DNA from: Pseudomonas anatoliensis
GTDB lineage: Bacteria; Pseudomonadota; Gammaproteobacteria; Pseudomonadales; Pseudomonadaceae
Assembly: GCF_017976235.1 (NCBI RefSeq)
Contig: NZ_JACVHC010000013.1
Location: 1 to 34,909, forward strand
DNA length: 34,909 nt
Direction: 5' to 3'
This document shows positions 1 through 7,441 of the stretch, in pieces. Within the stretch, counting starts at the first letter, position 1; each line of letters starts with the position of its first letter. Under the pieces are notes generated by a model. It was not told the DNA's origin and ran no database searches. It saw only the letters and a list, made by a program, of their open reading frames with translations. The position numbers were made by a program, and so were the translations under genes.

Positions 1-28
1 TCCGCCGCTGGATTTGCTGCCTGGGCAG

Positions 29-83
29 CTGTCGCATAAGTCTGTCGCGCATAGTAAATTACTTGCGACTACTTATGCGACAG
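29..83. repeat. Cluster of resolvase-like inverted half sites
   Basis: Perfect 13-bp inverted arms CTGTCGCATAAGT (29-41) and ACTTATGCGACAG (71-83) enclose a second imperfect pair, TGTCGCGCATAGT (43-55) and ACTTGCGAC (61-69). The half sites resemble the TGTC..ATAAT half sites bound by Tn3-type serine resolvases (family knowledge). No resolvase gene that could pair with it lies nearby inside the window. It could also be an operator or partition site. Confidence 0.45.
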
Positions 84-278
84 GTGCGGCATGCAAAACG
101 AAGGGCAGTGCATGAAACTCGGCCCCTCACGTTGGTTGAAACGGACCAAGGCTATTACTCCATTCGCGGCGTACCAACGAAGGTACTGAAAGGGTCTGCG
201 ATACGCAGAGTTGGCCGTGACCTGGTGTTCGACCATGGACAAGGCAATACCCAGCGTTTCCCCTTGTTTGCCGAATAA
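75..278 (+). CDS. Small hypothetical protein
   Basis: An ORF of 67 residues from the ATG at 75. It can be extended to a TTG at 63 or shortened to a GTG at 108. No convincing Shine-Dalgarno sequence precedes any of these starts. The translated part after residue 15 looks like a compact basic domain (ETDQGYYSIRGVPTKVLKGS) and ends PLFAE. I do not recognise the family. The upstream part overlaps the half-site cluster at 29-83, so the start is doubtful. It lies on the same strand as the interrupted gene at 354. Confidence 0.4.
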   Translation: MRQVRHAKRRAVHETRPLTLVETDQGYYSIRGVPTKVLKGSAIRRVGRDLVFDHGQGNTQRFPLFAE

Positions 279-283
279 CCAAA

Positions 284-333
284 ACACTACATCTTGTGTC
301 GCCGGCAGCGGCGATCGACACCACATCTTGTGT
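284..333. promoter_or_regulatory. Tandem 16-bp repeats resembling NrdR boxes
   Basis: Two 16-bp sequences differ at one base: ACACTACATCTTGTGT (284-299) and ACACCACATCTTGTGT (318-333), with 34 bp between starts, about three helical turns. They match the general form of NrdR boxes (ACAC-A-AT-T-GTGT), which occur in tandem upstream of ribonucleotide reductase genes. They end 20 bp before the ATG at 354, so they probably control that gene. The NrdR assignment is an inference from pattern only. Confidence 0.5.
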
Positions 334-353
334 TACCCACGTAAGGACGAACG

Positions 354-423
354 ATGAAAATCGGACCAAATAGTAAGCTCATGGAACTGAAATCTTTGGT
401 TAAAGCCAACATTGAAAAGGAAT
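354..423 (+). pseudogene. 5' fragment of a backbone gene split by the Tn402-like transposon
   Basis: The ATG at 354 follows a good ribosome site (AAGGA). The reading frame runs 23 codons (MKIGPNSKLMELKSLVKANI...) into the transposon at 424. Removing the transposon and one GGAAT copy joins base 423 to 7472 in the same frame and gives an uninterrupted protein of about 182 residues. The family is not recognised. The open frame continues into transposon DNA for a while, but that extension has no meaning. Confidence 0.8.
419..423. repeat. 5-bp target duplication GGAAT (left copy)
   Basis: GGAAT directly precedes the left terminal repeat and is repeated at 7467-7471 directly after the right one. 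A 5-bp duplication is the hallmark of Tn402/Tn5053 transposition. It shows that the element arrived as one unit by transposition. Confidence 0.95.
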
Positions 424-448
424 TGTCATTTTCAGAAGGCGACTGCAC
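424..448 (+). repeat. Left terminal inverted repeat (IRt) of the Tn402-like element
   Basis: It begins TGTCATTTTCAGAAGGCGAC and continues to TGCAC at 448, the conserved Tn402-family end. A further TniA-binding-type repeat (GTGCAGTCGGCTCCTGAC) lies just inside at about 475-492, as expected for this family. Confidence 0.95.
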
Positions 449-564
449 CAGACAACGCGGTTTGAAGGCTGTTGTGCAGTCGGCTCCTGACAACCCAATG
501 TCAGGACTCCTCTGCACGAAACTCGTCTATGCTCAATACTCGTGTGCACCAAAGCGAGGTGAGC

Positions 565-2244
565 ATGGCGACCAATACCGCACGGATTCCCGAGCAAGGC
601 GTGGCGACCCTGCCAGATCAGGCATGGGAGCGTGCGCGCCGTCGCGCCGAGATCATCGGGCCGTTGGCACAGGCGGAGATGGTCGGGCATGTGGCGGCCG
701 ATGCGGCAGCCCAGGCGCTGGGCCTGTCCCGGCGGCAGGTCTATGCCTTGATCCGCCGCGCCCGGCAAGGCGCGGGGCTGGTCACTGACTTCGCTCCTGG
801 GCAGTCAAGCGGTGGTAAAGGCAAGGGCCGCTTGCCGGAGCCGGTCGAGCGCATCATCCGTGAGCTGCTGCAAAAGCGTTTCCTGACCAAGCAGAGGCGC
901 AGCCTCGCGGCGTTCCATCGGGATGTCGCGCAAGCCTGCAAGGCACAGAAGCTACGGGTGCCGACGCGCAACACCGTGGCCTTGCGTATCGACAGCCTCG
1001 ATCCACTCAAAACGGTGCGCCGCCGGGAAGGTCAGGATGCCTCCCACGAGCTGCAAGGCGTGGGCGGCATCCCGCCGGCCGTCTCCGAACCGCTGGAGCA
1101 GGTGCAGATCGACCACACGGTCATCGACCTGATCGTGGTGGATGCACACGACCGGCAGCCGATTGGCCGCCCGTACCTCACGCTGGCCATTGACGTTTTC
1201 ACCCGCTGCGTGCTCGGTATGGTGGTCACGCTCGAAGCGCCGTCCGCCGTCTCGGTCGGCCTGTGCCTGGCGCATGTCGCCTGCGACAAGCGTCCCTGGC
1301 TGGAAGGGCTGGATGTCGAGATGAACTGGCCGATGAGCGGCAAGCCCAGACTGCTTTACCTGGACAACGCGGCCGAGTTCAAGAGCGAGGCGCTGCGCCG
1401 GGGCTGCGAGCAGCATGGCATCCGCCTGGACTACCGGCCGCCCGGCCAGCCGCACTACGGCGGCATCGTGGAAAGGATCATCGGCACCGCCATGCAGATG
1501 ATCCACGATGAGCTGCCGGGCACGACCTTTTCCAATCCCGGTCAGCGCGGCGAGTACGACGCTGACAAGATGGCCGCCCTGACCCTGCGCGAGCTGGAGC
1601 GCTGGCTGACGCTGGCCGTGGGCACCTATCACGCCTCAGTGCACAACGGCCTGCTCCAGCCACCGGCCACGCGCTGGGCCGAAGCAGTGGCGCGGGTCGG
1701 TGTTCCGCCCGTGGTCACACGGCCTGCCGCGTTTCTGGTCGATTTTCTGCCGGTCATGCGCCGCACGCTGACTCGCACCGGCTTTGTCGTTGACCACATC
1801 CATTACTACGCCGATGCCCTCAAGCCGTGGATCGCCCGGCGTGACCGCCTGCCGACCTTCCTGATCCGGCGCGACCCGCGCGACATCAGCCGTATCTGGG
1901 TGCTGGAGCCGGAGGGGCAGCACTACCTGGAAGTCCCGTACCGCACCTTGTCTCACCCGGCTGTCACCCTCTGGGAGCAGCGCCAGGCGCTGGCGAAGCT
2001 GCGTCAGCTCGGACGCGAGCAGGTGGATGAGTCGGCGCTGTTTCGCATGATCGGCCAGATGCGCGAGATCGTGACCACCGCGCAGAAGGCCACGCGCAAG
2101 GCGCGGCGTGATGCGGATCGACGCCAGCACCTCAAGCAGTCGGTTCCGCCCGTCAAGCCTACACCGCCGGATACGGGCATGGCGGACTCGCAGGCGGCCA
2201 ACCTGCCACCGGCCAAACCGTTCGACCAGATCGAGGAGTGGTAG
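565..2244 (+). CDS. tniA: TniA, DDE transposase of Tn402/Tn5053 family
   Basis: Catalyses strand cleavage and joining for the transposon, together with TniB and TniQ. The 559-residue protein has the rve/DDE core with D183 (QIDHTVID), D267 (LLYLDNAAEF) and E303 (GGIVERIIGT), and an N-terminal helix-turn-helix region (LGLSRRQVYALIRRAR). The open frame reaches upstream to 472, inside the terminal repeat region, but the ATG at 565 has a proper ribosome site (GCGAGGTGAGC) and gives the usual family length. It is first in the tniA-tniB-tniQ operon. No frameshift or missing catalytic residue is seen. Confidence 0.95.
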   Translation: MATNTARIPEQGVATLPDQAWERARRRAEIIGPLAQAEMVGHVAADAAAQALGLSRRQVYALIRRARQGAGLVTDFAPGQSSGGKGKGRLPEPVERIIRELLQKRFLTKQRRSLAAFHRDVAQACKAQKLRVPTRNTVALRIDSLDPLKTVRRREGQDASHELQGVGGIPPAVSEPLEQVQIDHTVIDLIVVDAHDRQPIGRPYLTLAIDVFTRCVLGMVVTLEAPSAVSVGLCLAHVACDKRPWLEGLDVEMNWPMSGKPRLLYLDNAAEFKSEALRRGCEQHGIRLDYRPPGQPHYGGIVERIIGTAMQMIHDELPGTTFSNPGQRGEYDADKMAALTLRELERWLTLAVGTYHASVHNGLLQPPATRWAEAVARVGVPPVVTRPAAFLVDFLPVMRRTLTRTGFVVDHIHYYADALKPWIARRDRLPTFLIRRDPRDISRIWVLEPEGQHYLEVPYRTLSHPAVTLWEQRQALAKLRQLGREQVDESALFRMIGQMREIVTTAQKATRKARRDADRRQHLKQSVPPVKPTPPDTGMADSQAANLPPAKPFDQIEEW

Positions 2245-2246
2245 CC

Positions 2247-3155
2247 GTGGACGAATACCCCATTGTTGACCTGTCCCACCTGCTGCCAGCGGCACAGGGG
2301 CTGGCCCGGCTGCCAGCGGACGAGCGTATCCAGCGCATCCGCGCTGACCGCTGGATCGGCTACCCGCGTGCGGTTGAGGCGCTGAACCGGCTGGAAACCC
2401 TGTTTGCCTGGCCGAACAAGCAACGCATGCCCAATTTGTTGCTGATCGGCCCCACCAATAACGGCAAGTCGATGATCGTCGAGAAGTTCCGGCGTTCGCA
2501 CCCGGCCAGCGCCGATGCCGACCAGGAGCACATTCCAGTGTTGGTGGTGCAGATGCCGTCCGAACCCTCGGTGATCCGCTTCTACGTCGCCCTGCTCGCC
2601 GCGATGGGCGCCCCACTGCGCCCACGTCCCCGGCTGCCGGAGATGGAGCAATTGGCGCTGGCCCTGCTGCGCAAGGTTGGCGTGTGCATGCTGGTGATCG
2701 ACGAGCTGCACAACGTGCTGGCCGGCAACAGCGTCAACCGGCGGGAATTTCTCAACCTGCTGCGCTTTCTCGGCAACGAGCTGCGCATCCCGCTGGTCGG
2801 CGTCGGCACGCGCGAAGCGTATCTCGCCATCCGCTCAGACGACCAACTGGAAAACCGCTTCGAGCCGATGCTGCTGCCGCTGTGGGAAGCCAATGAGGAC
2901 TGCTGCTCGCTGCTGGCCAGTTTCGCGGCGTCGCTCCCGCTGCGGCGGCCCTCGCCGATTGCCACGCTGGACATGGCCCGCTACCTGCTCACCCGTAGCG
3001 AGGGCACCATCGGTGAACTGGCGCATCTGCTGATGGCGGCGGCCATTGCCGCCGTGGAGAGCGGCGAAGAAGCGATCAACCACCGCACGCTCAACATGGC
3101 CGACTACACCGGCCCCAGCGAACGGCGACGACAATTCGAGCGGGAACTGATGTGA
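2247..3155 (+). CDS. tniB: TniB, ATP-binding transposition protein
   Basis: AAA+ ATPase partner of TniA, analogous to TnsC, which activates the transposase and helps select targets. The 302-residue protein has Walker A GPTNNGKS (about 68-75) and Walker B CMLVIDELHN (about 147-156). The GTG at 2247 was chosen because GAGGAG at 2233-2238 sits 8 bp upstream and the product then starts MDEYPIVDLS as in the family. An earlier GTG at 2238 overlaps the ribosome site. It follows tniA by 2 bp and overlaps tniQ by 4 bp, so it is probably translationally coupled. Confidence 0.95.
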   Translation: MDEYPIVDLSHLLPAAQGLARLPADERIQRIRADRWIGYPRAVEALNRLETLFAWPNKQRMPNLLLIGPTNNGKSMIVEKFRRSHPASADADQEHIPVLVVQMPSEPSVIRFYVALLAAMGAPLRPRPRLPEMEQLALALLRKVGVCMLVIDELHNVLAGNSVNRREFLNLLRFLGNELRIPLVGVGTREAYLAIRSDDQLENRFEPMLLPLWEANEDCCSLLASFAASLPLRRPSPIATLDMARYLLTRSEGTIGELAHLLMAAAIAAVESGEEAINHRTLNMADYTGPSERRRQFERELM

Positions 3156-4363
3156 AGCCCGCGCCCCGCTGGCCGTTGCATCCGGCCCCCAGGGAAGGCG
3201 AAGCCCTGTCCTCCTGGCTGAACCGGGTCGCTGCCTGCTACCGGATGGACGTGCATGAGCTGCTGGCACACGATCTCGGCCATGACCAGCTCGATGACCT
3301 GGATACCGAGCCACCCTTGTCCTTGTTGACGATGATTGCCCAGCGCAGCGGGGTTGAACTGGAGCGCTTGCGCTTGATGAGCCTGGCAGGCTGGGTGCCA
3401 TGGCTGCTGGACAGTCTTGACGATTCGCTGCCTGCTGCCCTGGAAACCTATGCGTTCCAATGCTCGGTGCTGCTACCCAAGCGCAAGGCGCGGTCTATCA
3501 CGCGCTGGCGTGCCTGGCTGCCGAGCCAGCCGATGCGCCGGGCCTGCCCGCAGTGCCTGAACGATCCGGCCAACCAGGCCGTGCTGCTCGTCTGGCAGCT
3601 CCCGCTCATGCTGAGTTGCCTGCAACATGGCTGCTGGCTGGCATCCTATTGGGGCATGCCCGGACGGTATCTCCAGTGGGACAACGCCGAGGCGGCCCCG
3701 CGTCCCGCCAATGAGGCGATTGCCAGCATGGACCGGCGCACCTGGCAGGCCCTGACGACTGGCTTTGTGGAACTGCCGCATCGGCGCATCCATGCCGGTC
3801 TGTGGTTCCGGCTGCTACGCACCCTGCTCGATGAACTGAACACCCCGCTGTCGCACTGTGGCGGCAGTGCGGGCAGCATCCGTCAGGTTTGGGAGCATTG
3901 CGGCCATCCGCTGCGCGCCGGGCAGAGTCTGTGGCGGCCCTTCGAGGTGCTGGCCCCGGCCGTGCAGATGCAGATGCAGGAAGCGGCGGCCACGGCCATC
4001 GCGCTGATCGAGTCGAGGGCGCTGCTCCCGCGCGGGGAACACGCCGCGCTGTTCCTGGCCGAGCCGCAGACGGGCTTCACCAATGGCCTGCCAGAGAAGA
4101 AACCGAAACCCGAACCCGTCAACCATTGGCAACGGGCGGCCCAGGCCATCAGTGAGGCCATCATCGAGGCACGGCACAACCCGGAGACGGCCCGCTCACT
4201 GTTCGCGCTGGCGTCCTATGGGCGACACGATTCCGAATCGCTGGAACGTCTGCGGCTCACCTTCGCCAACGAGGGGATTCCACTGGATTTTCTGTCACAT
4301 TACGAGCCTCACATACCCTTTGCATGTCTTAGTCAAAATGACGGGTTAAGTGACAAATTTTGA
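3152..4363 (+). CDS. tniQ: TniQ, transposition target-selection protein
   Basis: 403 residues, the usual size for TniQ. It shows the family's N-terminal region (REGEALSSWLNRVA) and zinc-finger-like cysteines and histidines (CPQC near 129-132, then CLQHGCW). TniQ is required for Tn5053/Tn402 transposition and is related to TnsD-type target selectors. The GTG start overlaps the tniB stop (GTGA). The stop codon lies inside the left arm of the downstream res site, as in related elements, so the end of the gene and the recombination site are fused. Confidence 0.93.
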   Translation: MKPAPRWPLHPAPREGEALSSWLNRVAACYRMDVHELLAHDLGHDQLDDLDTEPPLSLLTMIAQRSGVELERLRLMSLAGWVPWLLDSLDDSLPAALETYAFQCSVLLPKRKARSITRWRAWLPSQPMRRACPQCLNDPANQAVLLVWQLPLMLSCLQHGCWLASYWGMPGRYLQWDNAEAAPRPANEAIASMDRRTWQALTTGFVELPHRRIHAGLWFRLLRTLLDELNTPLSHCGGSAGSIRQVWEHCGHPLRAGQSLWRPFEVLAPAVQMQMQEAAATAIALIESRALLPRGEHAALFLAEPQTGFTNGLPEKKPKPEPVNHWQRAAQAISEAIIEARHNPETARSLFALASYGRHDSESLERLRLTFANEGIPLDFLSHYEPHIPFACLSQNDGLSDKF

Positions 4364-4415
4364 CGCCCGGCACGTTCTGGCTCACACTGTCACATAATCG
4401 AACGTATACGTGACG
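4290..4415. other. res site of the Tn402-like transposon
   Basis: Between tniQ and tniR lies a run of inverted half sites: GTCAAAAT (4332-4339) against ATTTTGAC (4357-4364), and GTCAC against GTGAC flanking 4390-4415, with TGTCACATTA near 4296. Tn402-family elements resolve cointegrates at a res site in exactly this place through TniR. The outer limits are approximate. Confidence 0.75.
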
Positions 4416-5048
4416 GGTGAAAAGGTGCTGATCGGCTACATGCGGGTATCGAAGGCGGACGGATCCCAGTCCACCAATTTGCAACGCGATGCGCTCATCG
4501 CCGCTGGTGTGAGCCTTGCGCACCTTTACGAGGATCTGGCCTCGGGCAGGCGCGATGATCGCCCAGGGTTGGCTGCTTGCCTGAAGGCGCTTCGTGAAGG
4601 GGACACGCTGATCGTGTGGAAGCTCGATCGGCTTGGCCGTGATCTGCGCCACCTGATCAACACCGTGCACGACCTAACTGCGCGTAGCGTGGGCCTGAAG
4701 GTCCTGACCGGTCACGGTGCGGCGGTCGACACGACGACTGCCGCCGGCAAGCTTGTGTTCGGTATTTTTGCCGCGCTGGCCGAGTTCGAGCGTGAGTTGA
4801 TTTCCGAGCGAACAGTCGCTGGACTTATCTCGGCGCGCGCTCGCGGCAGGAAAGGGGGGCGCCCCTTCAAGATGACCGCCGCCAAGCTACGCCTGGCGAT
4901 GGCCAGCATGGGGCAACCGGAAACCAAGGTGGGCGATCTCTGCGAAGAACTCGGGATTACCCGGCAGACGCTCTACCGGCACGTGTCGCCCAAGGGCGAA
5001 CTGCGGCCAGACGGCGTAAAGCTGCTCTCCCTCGGTTCAGCCGCATAA
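4410..5048 (+). CDS. tniR: TniR (TniC), serine resolvase
   Basis: Serine recombinase of 212 residues that resolves the cointegrate made by TniA/B/Q. The catalytic serine is in YMRVSKADGSQ (about S14). The DRLGRD motif and the FAALAEFERELISERT helix are present, and a C-terminal helix-turn-helix follows (DLCEELGITRQTLYRHV). The start is taken at the GTG at 4410; another GTG at 4425 is possible. It abuts its res site, which probably also regulates it. No defect is visible. Confidence 0.93.
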   Translation: MTGEKVLIGYMRVSKADGSQSTNLQRDALIAAGVSLAHLYEDLASGRRDDRPGLAACLKALREGDTLIVWKLDRLGRDLRHLINTVHDLTARSVGLKVLTGHGAAVDTTTAAGKLVFGIFAALAEFERELISERTVAGLISARARGRKGGRPFKMTAAKLRLAMASMGQPETKVGDLCEELGITRQTLYRHVSPKGELRPDGVKLLSLGSAA

Positions 5049-5144
5049 ATGGAGGCGACCTGGAACGGGGCGCTGTTCAGTGCGGCAACGATCCGATTAC
5101 CGGTGTCGACCCAGAGCAGCCGTAGAGCTTTTGGGAAAGCTGTC

Positions 5145-5220
5145 GTTCAACGTTTGGTTAAGGGGCGGGCTTTAGCCCGTCCCGGCGAGCACAGCGAGCG
5201 ATTTGAACCAATTGTTAGAA
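5145..5220 (-). repeat. attC: attC (59-base element) of the gene cassette
   Basis: Read on the minus strand, it begins TTCTAAC (5220-5214) and ends with the core site GTTGAAC (5151-5145), which matches GTTRRRY. Internal complementary arms TTGGTTCAA and CTTAACCAAA plus a GGGCTAAAGCCC apex are present. The cassette stop codon lies inside it, as usual. The 96 bp between this site and the tniR stop hold nothing else I recognise. Confidence 0.88.
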
Positions 5221-5766
5221 ATTTTTCACAAGTCGGATATCTATTTCGCGTTCGACGTACTCCCACTCCTTTGATGAACGTAACTGTGCCAATAGTTTGT
5301 TAAATAAGGCAGTATGCTCCGGGGCGAACTCGAACCAAGTTAAGAAATCGAACGGTTCACCGAGATCACGAGAATGATGCAGTTGTCTTGCGATTTCTGG
5401 AAGATAAGCCAGCCCAATCTCTGTGTGGTGTGACTGTGCTTCAAAAATATTGCGCCGTTCCTCTTGCGACATGGCCCACCACTCTGGACTTTTCTTTATT
5501 GGAATGAGCGCTGCACATGATGACGTAGGACGATTTAAGTCTTCCTGCTTTGCACGAAGTTGATTGATCTCCTGCCGTTCAGCGTACCGTACATTGCTTG
5601 TAAAGCCTTGAAGTGTCCAGGTGCCACGTTCGACCAAATTGATTGAGGGCATATTAACGACATTGACCCTTTGCACCATTTCAAGAGGCATGCCAATGAC
5701 GGTTTCACAGCTTGTGACTCGCCATGAACCTTCGGAACCGCCAATGAATGAATAATGATTGTTCAT
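5215..5766 (-). CDS. Integron cassette protein, chlorite-dismutase family
   Basis: A 183-residue protein that resembles chlorite-dismutase-like (dimeric alpha-beta barrel) proteins. The C-terminal half has the characteristic pattern RQLHHSRDLGEPFDFLTWFE followed by acidic residues and EREIDIRL. The N-terminal third is less clear. Family members can bind haem, but activity on chlorite cannot be claimed here. It lies between attI1 and attC as the only cassette and is oriented away from intI1, so it should be transcribed from Pc at 6014-6042. No good ribosome site precedes the ATG. The gene is lower in GC than tni, as is common for cassettes. Confidence 0.75.
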   Translation of the reverse strand: MNNHYSFIGGSEGSWRVTSCETVIGMPLEMVQRVNVVNMPSINLVERGTWTLQGFTSNVRYAERQEINQLRAKQEDLNRPTSSCAALIPIKKSPEWWAMSQEERRNIFEAQSHHTEIGLAYLPEIARQLHHSRDLGEPFDFLTWFEFAPEHTALFNKLLAQLRSSKEWEYVEREIDIRLVKNF

Positions 5767-5784
5767 GTGATGGGTGCCCTAAAT

Positions 5785-5845
5785 GTCTAACTTTGTTTTA
5801 GGGCGACTGCCCTGCTGCGTAACATCGTTGCTGCTCCATAACATC
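5785..5845 (-). other. attI1: attI1 integration site
   Basis: On the minus strand the core GTTAGAC (5791-5785) is preceded by CCCTAAAACAAA and the rest of the well-known class 1 attI1 sequence, continuing toward CAGCAGGGCAGTCG. The cassette joins directly at the core. The distal limit is approximate. Confidence 0.88.
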
Positions 5846-5898
5846 AAACATCGACCCACGGCGTAACGCGCTTGCTGCTTGGATGCCCGAGGCATAGA

Positions 5899-5914
5899 CT
5901 GTACAAAAAAACAG
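5899..5914. promoter_or_regulatory. LexA box in the intI1 promoter
   Basis: CTGTACAAAAAAACAG matches the LexA consensus CTGT-N8-ACAG and lies 12 bp before the intI1 start, where SOS control of class 1 integrases is established. The same bases contain the inactive P2 spacing on the minus strand (TTGTTA-14 bp-TACAGT, without the GGG insertion that activates P2). Confidence 0.88.
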
Positions 5915-6013
5915 TCATAACAAGCCATGAAAACCGCCACTGCGCCGTTACCACCGCTGCGTTCGGTCAAGGTTCTGGACCAGTTGCGTGAGCGCATACG
6001 CTACTTGCATTAT

Positions 6014-6042
6014 AGCTTACGAACCGAACAGGCTTATGTCCA
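6014..6042 (-). promoter_or_regulatory. Pc cassette promoter, weak (PcW) type
   Basis: On the minus strand the -35 TGGACA (6042-6037), a 17-bp spacer and the -10 TAAGCT (6019-6014) are exactly the PcW variant, within the intI1 coding sequence. The insertion in intI1 is about 250 bp upstream, so the promoter is untouched and should still drive the cassette. Confidence 0.9.
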
Positions 6043-6291
6043 CTGGGTTCGTGCCTTCATCCGTTTCCACGGTGTGCGTCACCCGGCAACCTTGGGCAGC
6101 AGCGAAGTCGAGGCATTTCTGTCCTGGCTGGCGAACGAGCGCAAGGTTTCGGTCTCCACGCATCGTCAGGCATTGGCGGCCTTGCTGTTCTTCTACGGCA
6201 AGGTGCTGTGCACGGATCTGCCCTGGCTTCAGGAGATCGGAAGACCTCGGCCGTCGCGGCGCTTGCCGGTGGTGCTGACCCCGGATGAAGT

Positions 6292-6610
6292 TGTTGGATG
6301 CAAATAAAGTTTCACCCTAACGCGAACGATTTTGCTGGACTGGCTGGGAAGCACCCTGCCCGGCCTGCATCTAAAGTTTCATCCTAATGCCTCGCAGCGG
6401 CCTTCAAACGGTCTGAAAACCACGGAGCCATGCAAATATAGTTTCATCCTTTCCTGCATTTTGCTGCACACAGGCCGCAAGCATAAGCCATTGATTTCTA
6501 TTGTGATCTTGCTAATTCCCTACCGGATCGCACGGTTTGAACGCCACCAGAAGCCGCTTTATTGGGATGAAACTTTATTAGTACGGATGACACTTCATTC
6601 GCATCCCGCA
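6292..6610. mobile_element. 319-bp non-autonomous element (MITE) with Tn7-like ends
   Basis: The insert is flanked by GAAGT duplications (6287-6291 and 6611-6615) and runs from TG to CA. The outer 27 bp form an imperfect inverted repeat: TGTTGGATGCAAATAAAGTT on the left against TGCGGGATGCGAATGAAGTG read inward from the right (20 of 27 match). Three spaced copies of an AAAGTTTCAYCCT-like motif occur at the left (about 6301-6322, 6369-6391, 6432-6450). Two inverted copies lie next to each other at the right (6565-6581, 6585-6604). Tn7 ends have this asymmetric plan, with TGT termini and an AATAAAGT core in the TnsB sites. No transposase is encoded. Confidence 0.85.
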
Positions 6611-7441
6611 GAAGTGGTTCGCATCCTCGGTTTTCTGGAAGGCGAGCATCGTTTGTTCGCCCAGCTTCTGTATGGAACGGGCATGCGGATCAGTGAGGGT
6701 TTGCAACTGCGGGTCAAGGATCTGGATTTCGATCACGGCACGATCATCGTGCGGGAGGGCAAGGGCTCCAAGGATCGGGCCTTGATGTTACCCGAGAGCT
6801 TGGCACCCAGCCTGCGCGAGCAGCTGTCGCGTGCACGGGCATGGTGGCTGAAGGACCAGGCCGAGGGCCGCAGCGGCGTTGCGCTTCCCGACGCCCTTGA
6901 GCGGAAGTATCCGCGCGCCGGGCATTCCTGGCCGTGGTTCTGGGTTTTTGCGCAGCACACGCATTCGACCGATCCACGGAGCGGTGTCGTGCGTCGCCAT
7001 CACATGTATGACCAGACCTTTCAGCGCGCCTTCAAACGTGCCGTAGAACAAGCAGGCATCACGAAGCCCGCCACACCGCACACCCTCCGCCACTCGTTCG
7101 CGACGGCCTTGCTCCGCAGCGGTTACGACATTCGAACCGTGCAGGATCTGCTCGGCCATTCCGACGTCTCTACGACGATGATTTACACGCATGTGCTGAA
7201 AGTTGGCGGTGCCGGAGTGCGCTCACCGCTTGATGCGCTGCCGCCCCTCACTAGTGAGAGGTAGGGCAGCGCAAGTCAATCCTGGCGGATTCACTACCCC
7301 TGCGCGAAGGCCATCGGTGCCGCATCGAACGGCCGGTTGCGGAAAGTCCTCCCTGCGTCCGCTGATGGCCGGCAGCAGCCCGTCGTTGCCTGATGGATCC
7401 AACCCCTCCGCTGCTATAGTGCAGTCGGCTTCTGACGTTCA

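Larger units (their letters stand above)
5927..7264 (+). pseudogene. intI1: intI1, class 1 integron integrase, disrupted by a 319-bp insertion
   Basis: Tyrosine recombinase for cassette capture. The N-terminal part (5927-6291) is the standard IntI1 sequence starting [14 protein letters not shown], with R32 and H39 as in the variant paired with the weak Pc. After codon 121 a 319-bp element with a 5-bp duplication interrupts it. A TAA occurs 14 bp into the insert. The C-terminal part resumes at 6611-6615 in the same frame, because insert plus duplication is 324 bp, and carries R146, HTLRHSF, LLGHS and Y312 to the stop at 7264. An ORF opening inside the insert at 6332 runs into this part, but it lacks the N-terminal DNA-binding domain. 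Integration and excision activity is therefore probably lost unless the insert excises precisely. Confidence 0.93.

Noticed and set aside
472..564. 31-codon N-terminal extension of tniA
   Set aside because: It lies within the terminal binding repeats. The ATG at 565 has the ribosome site and the family length.
1636..2625. A 329-residue minus-strand ORF
   Set aside because: Antisense to tniA/tniB in high-GC DNA, where long shadow frames are common.
6332..7264. A 310-residue tyrosine recombinase ORF opening inside the MITE
   Set aside because: It starts with a TTG in inserted DNA and lacks the N-terminal DNA-binding part of IntI1. It is the back half of a disrupted intI1, not a separate gene.
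7265..7441. Possible small ORF after intI1 (7203-7487)
   Set aside because: It overlaps the intI1 end and terminal repeat. This segment is the known non-coding intI1-IRi spacer.
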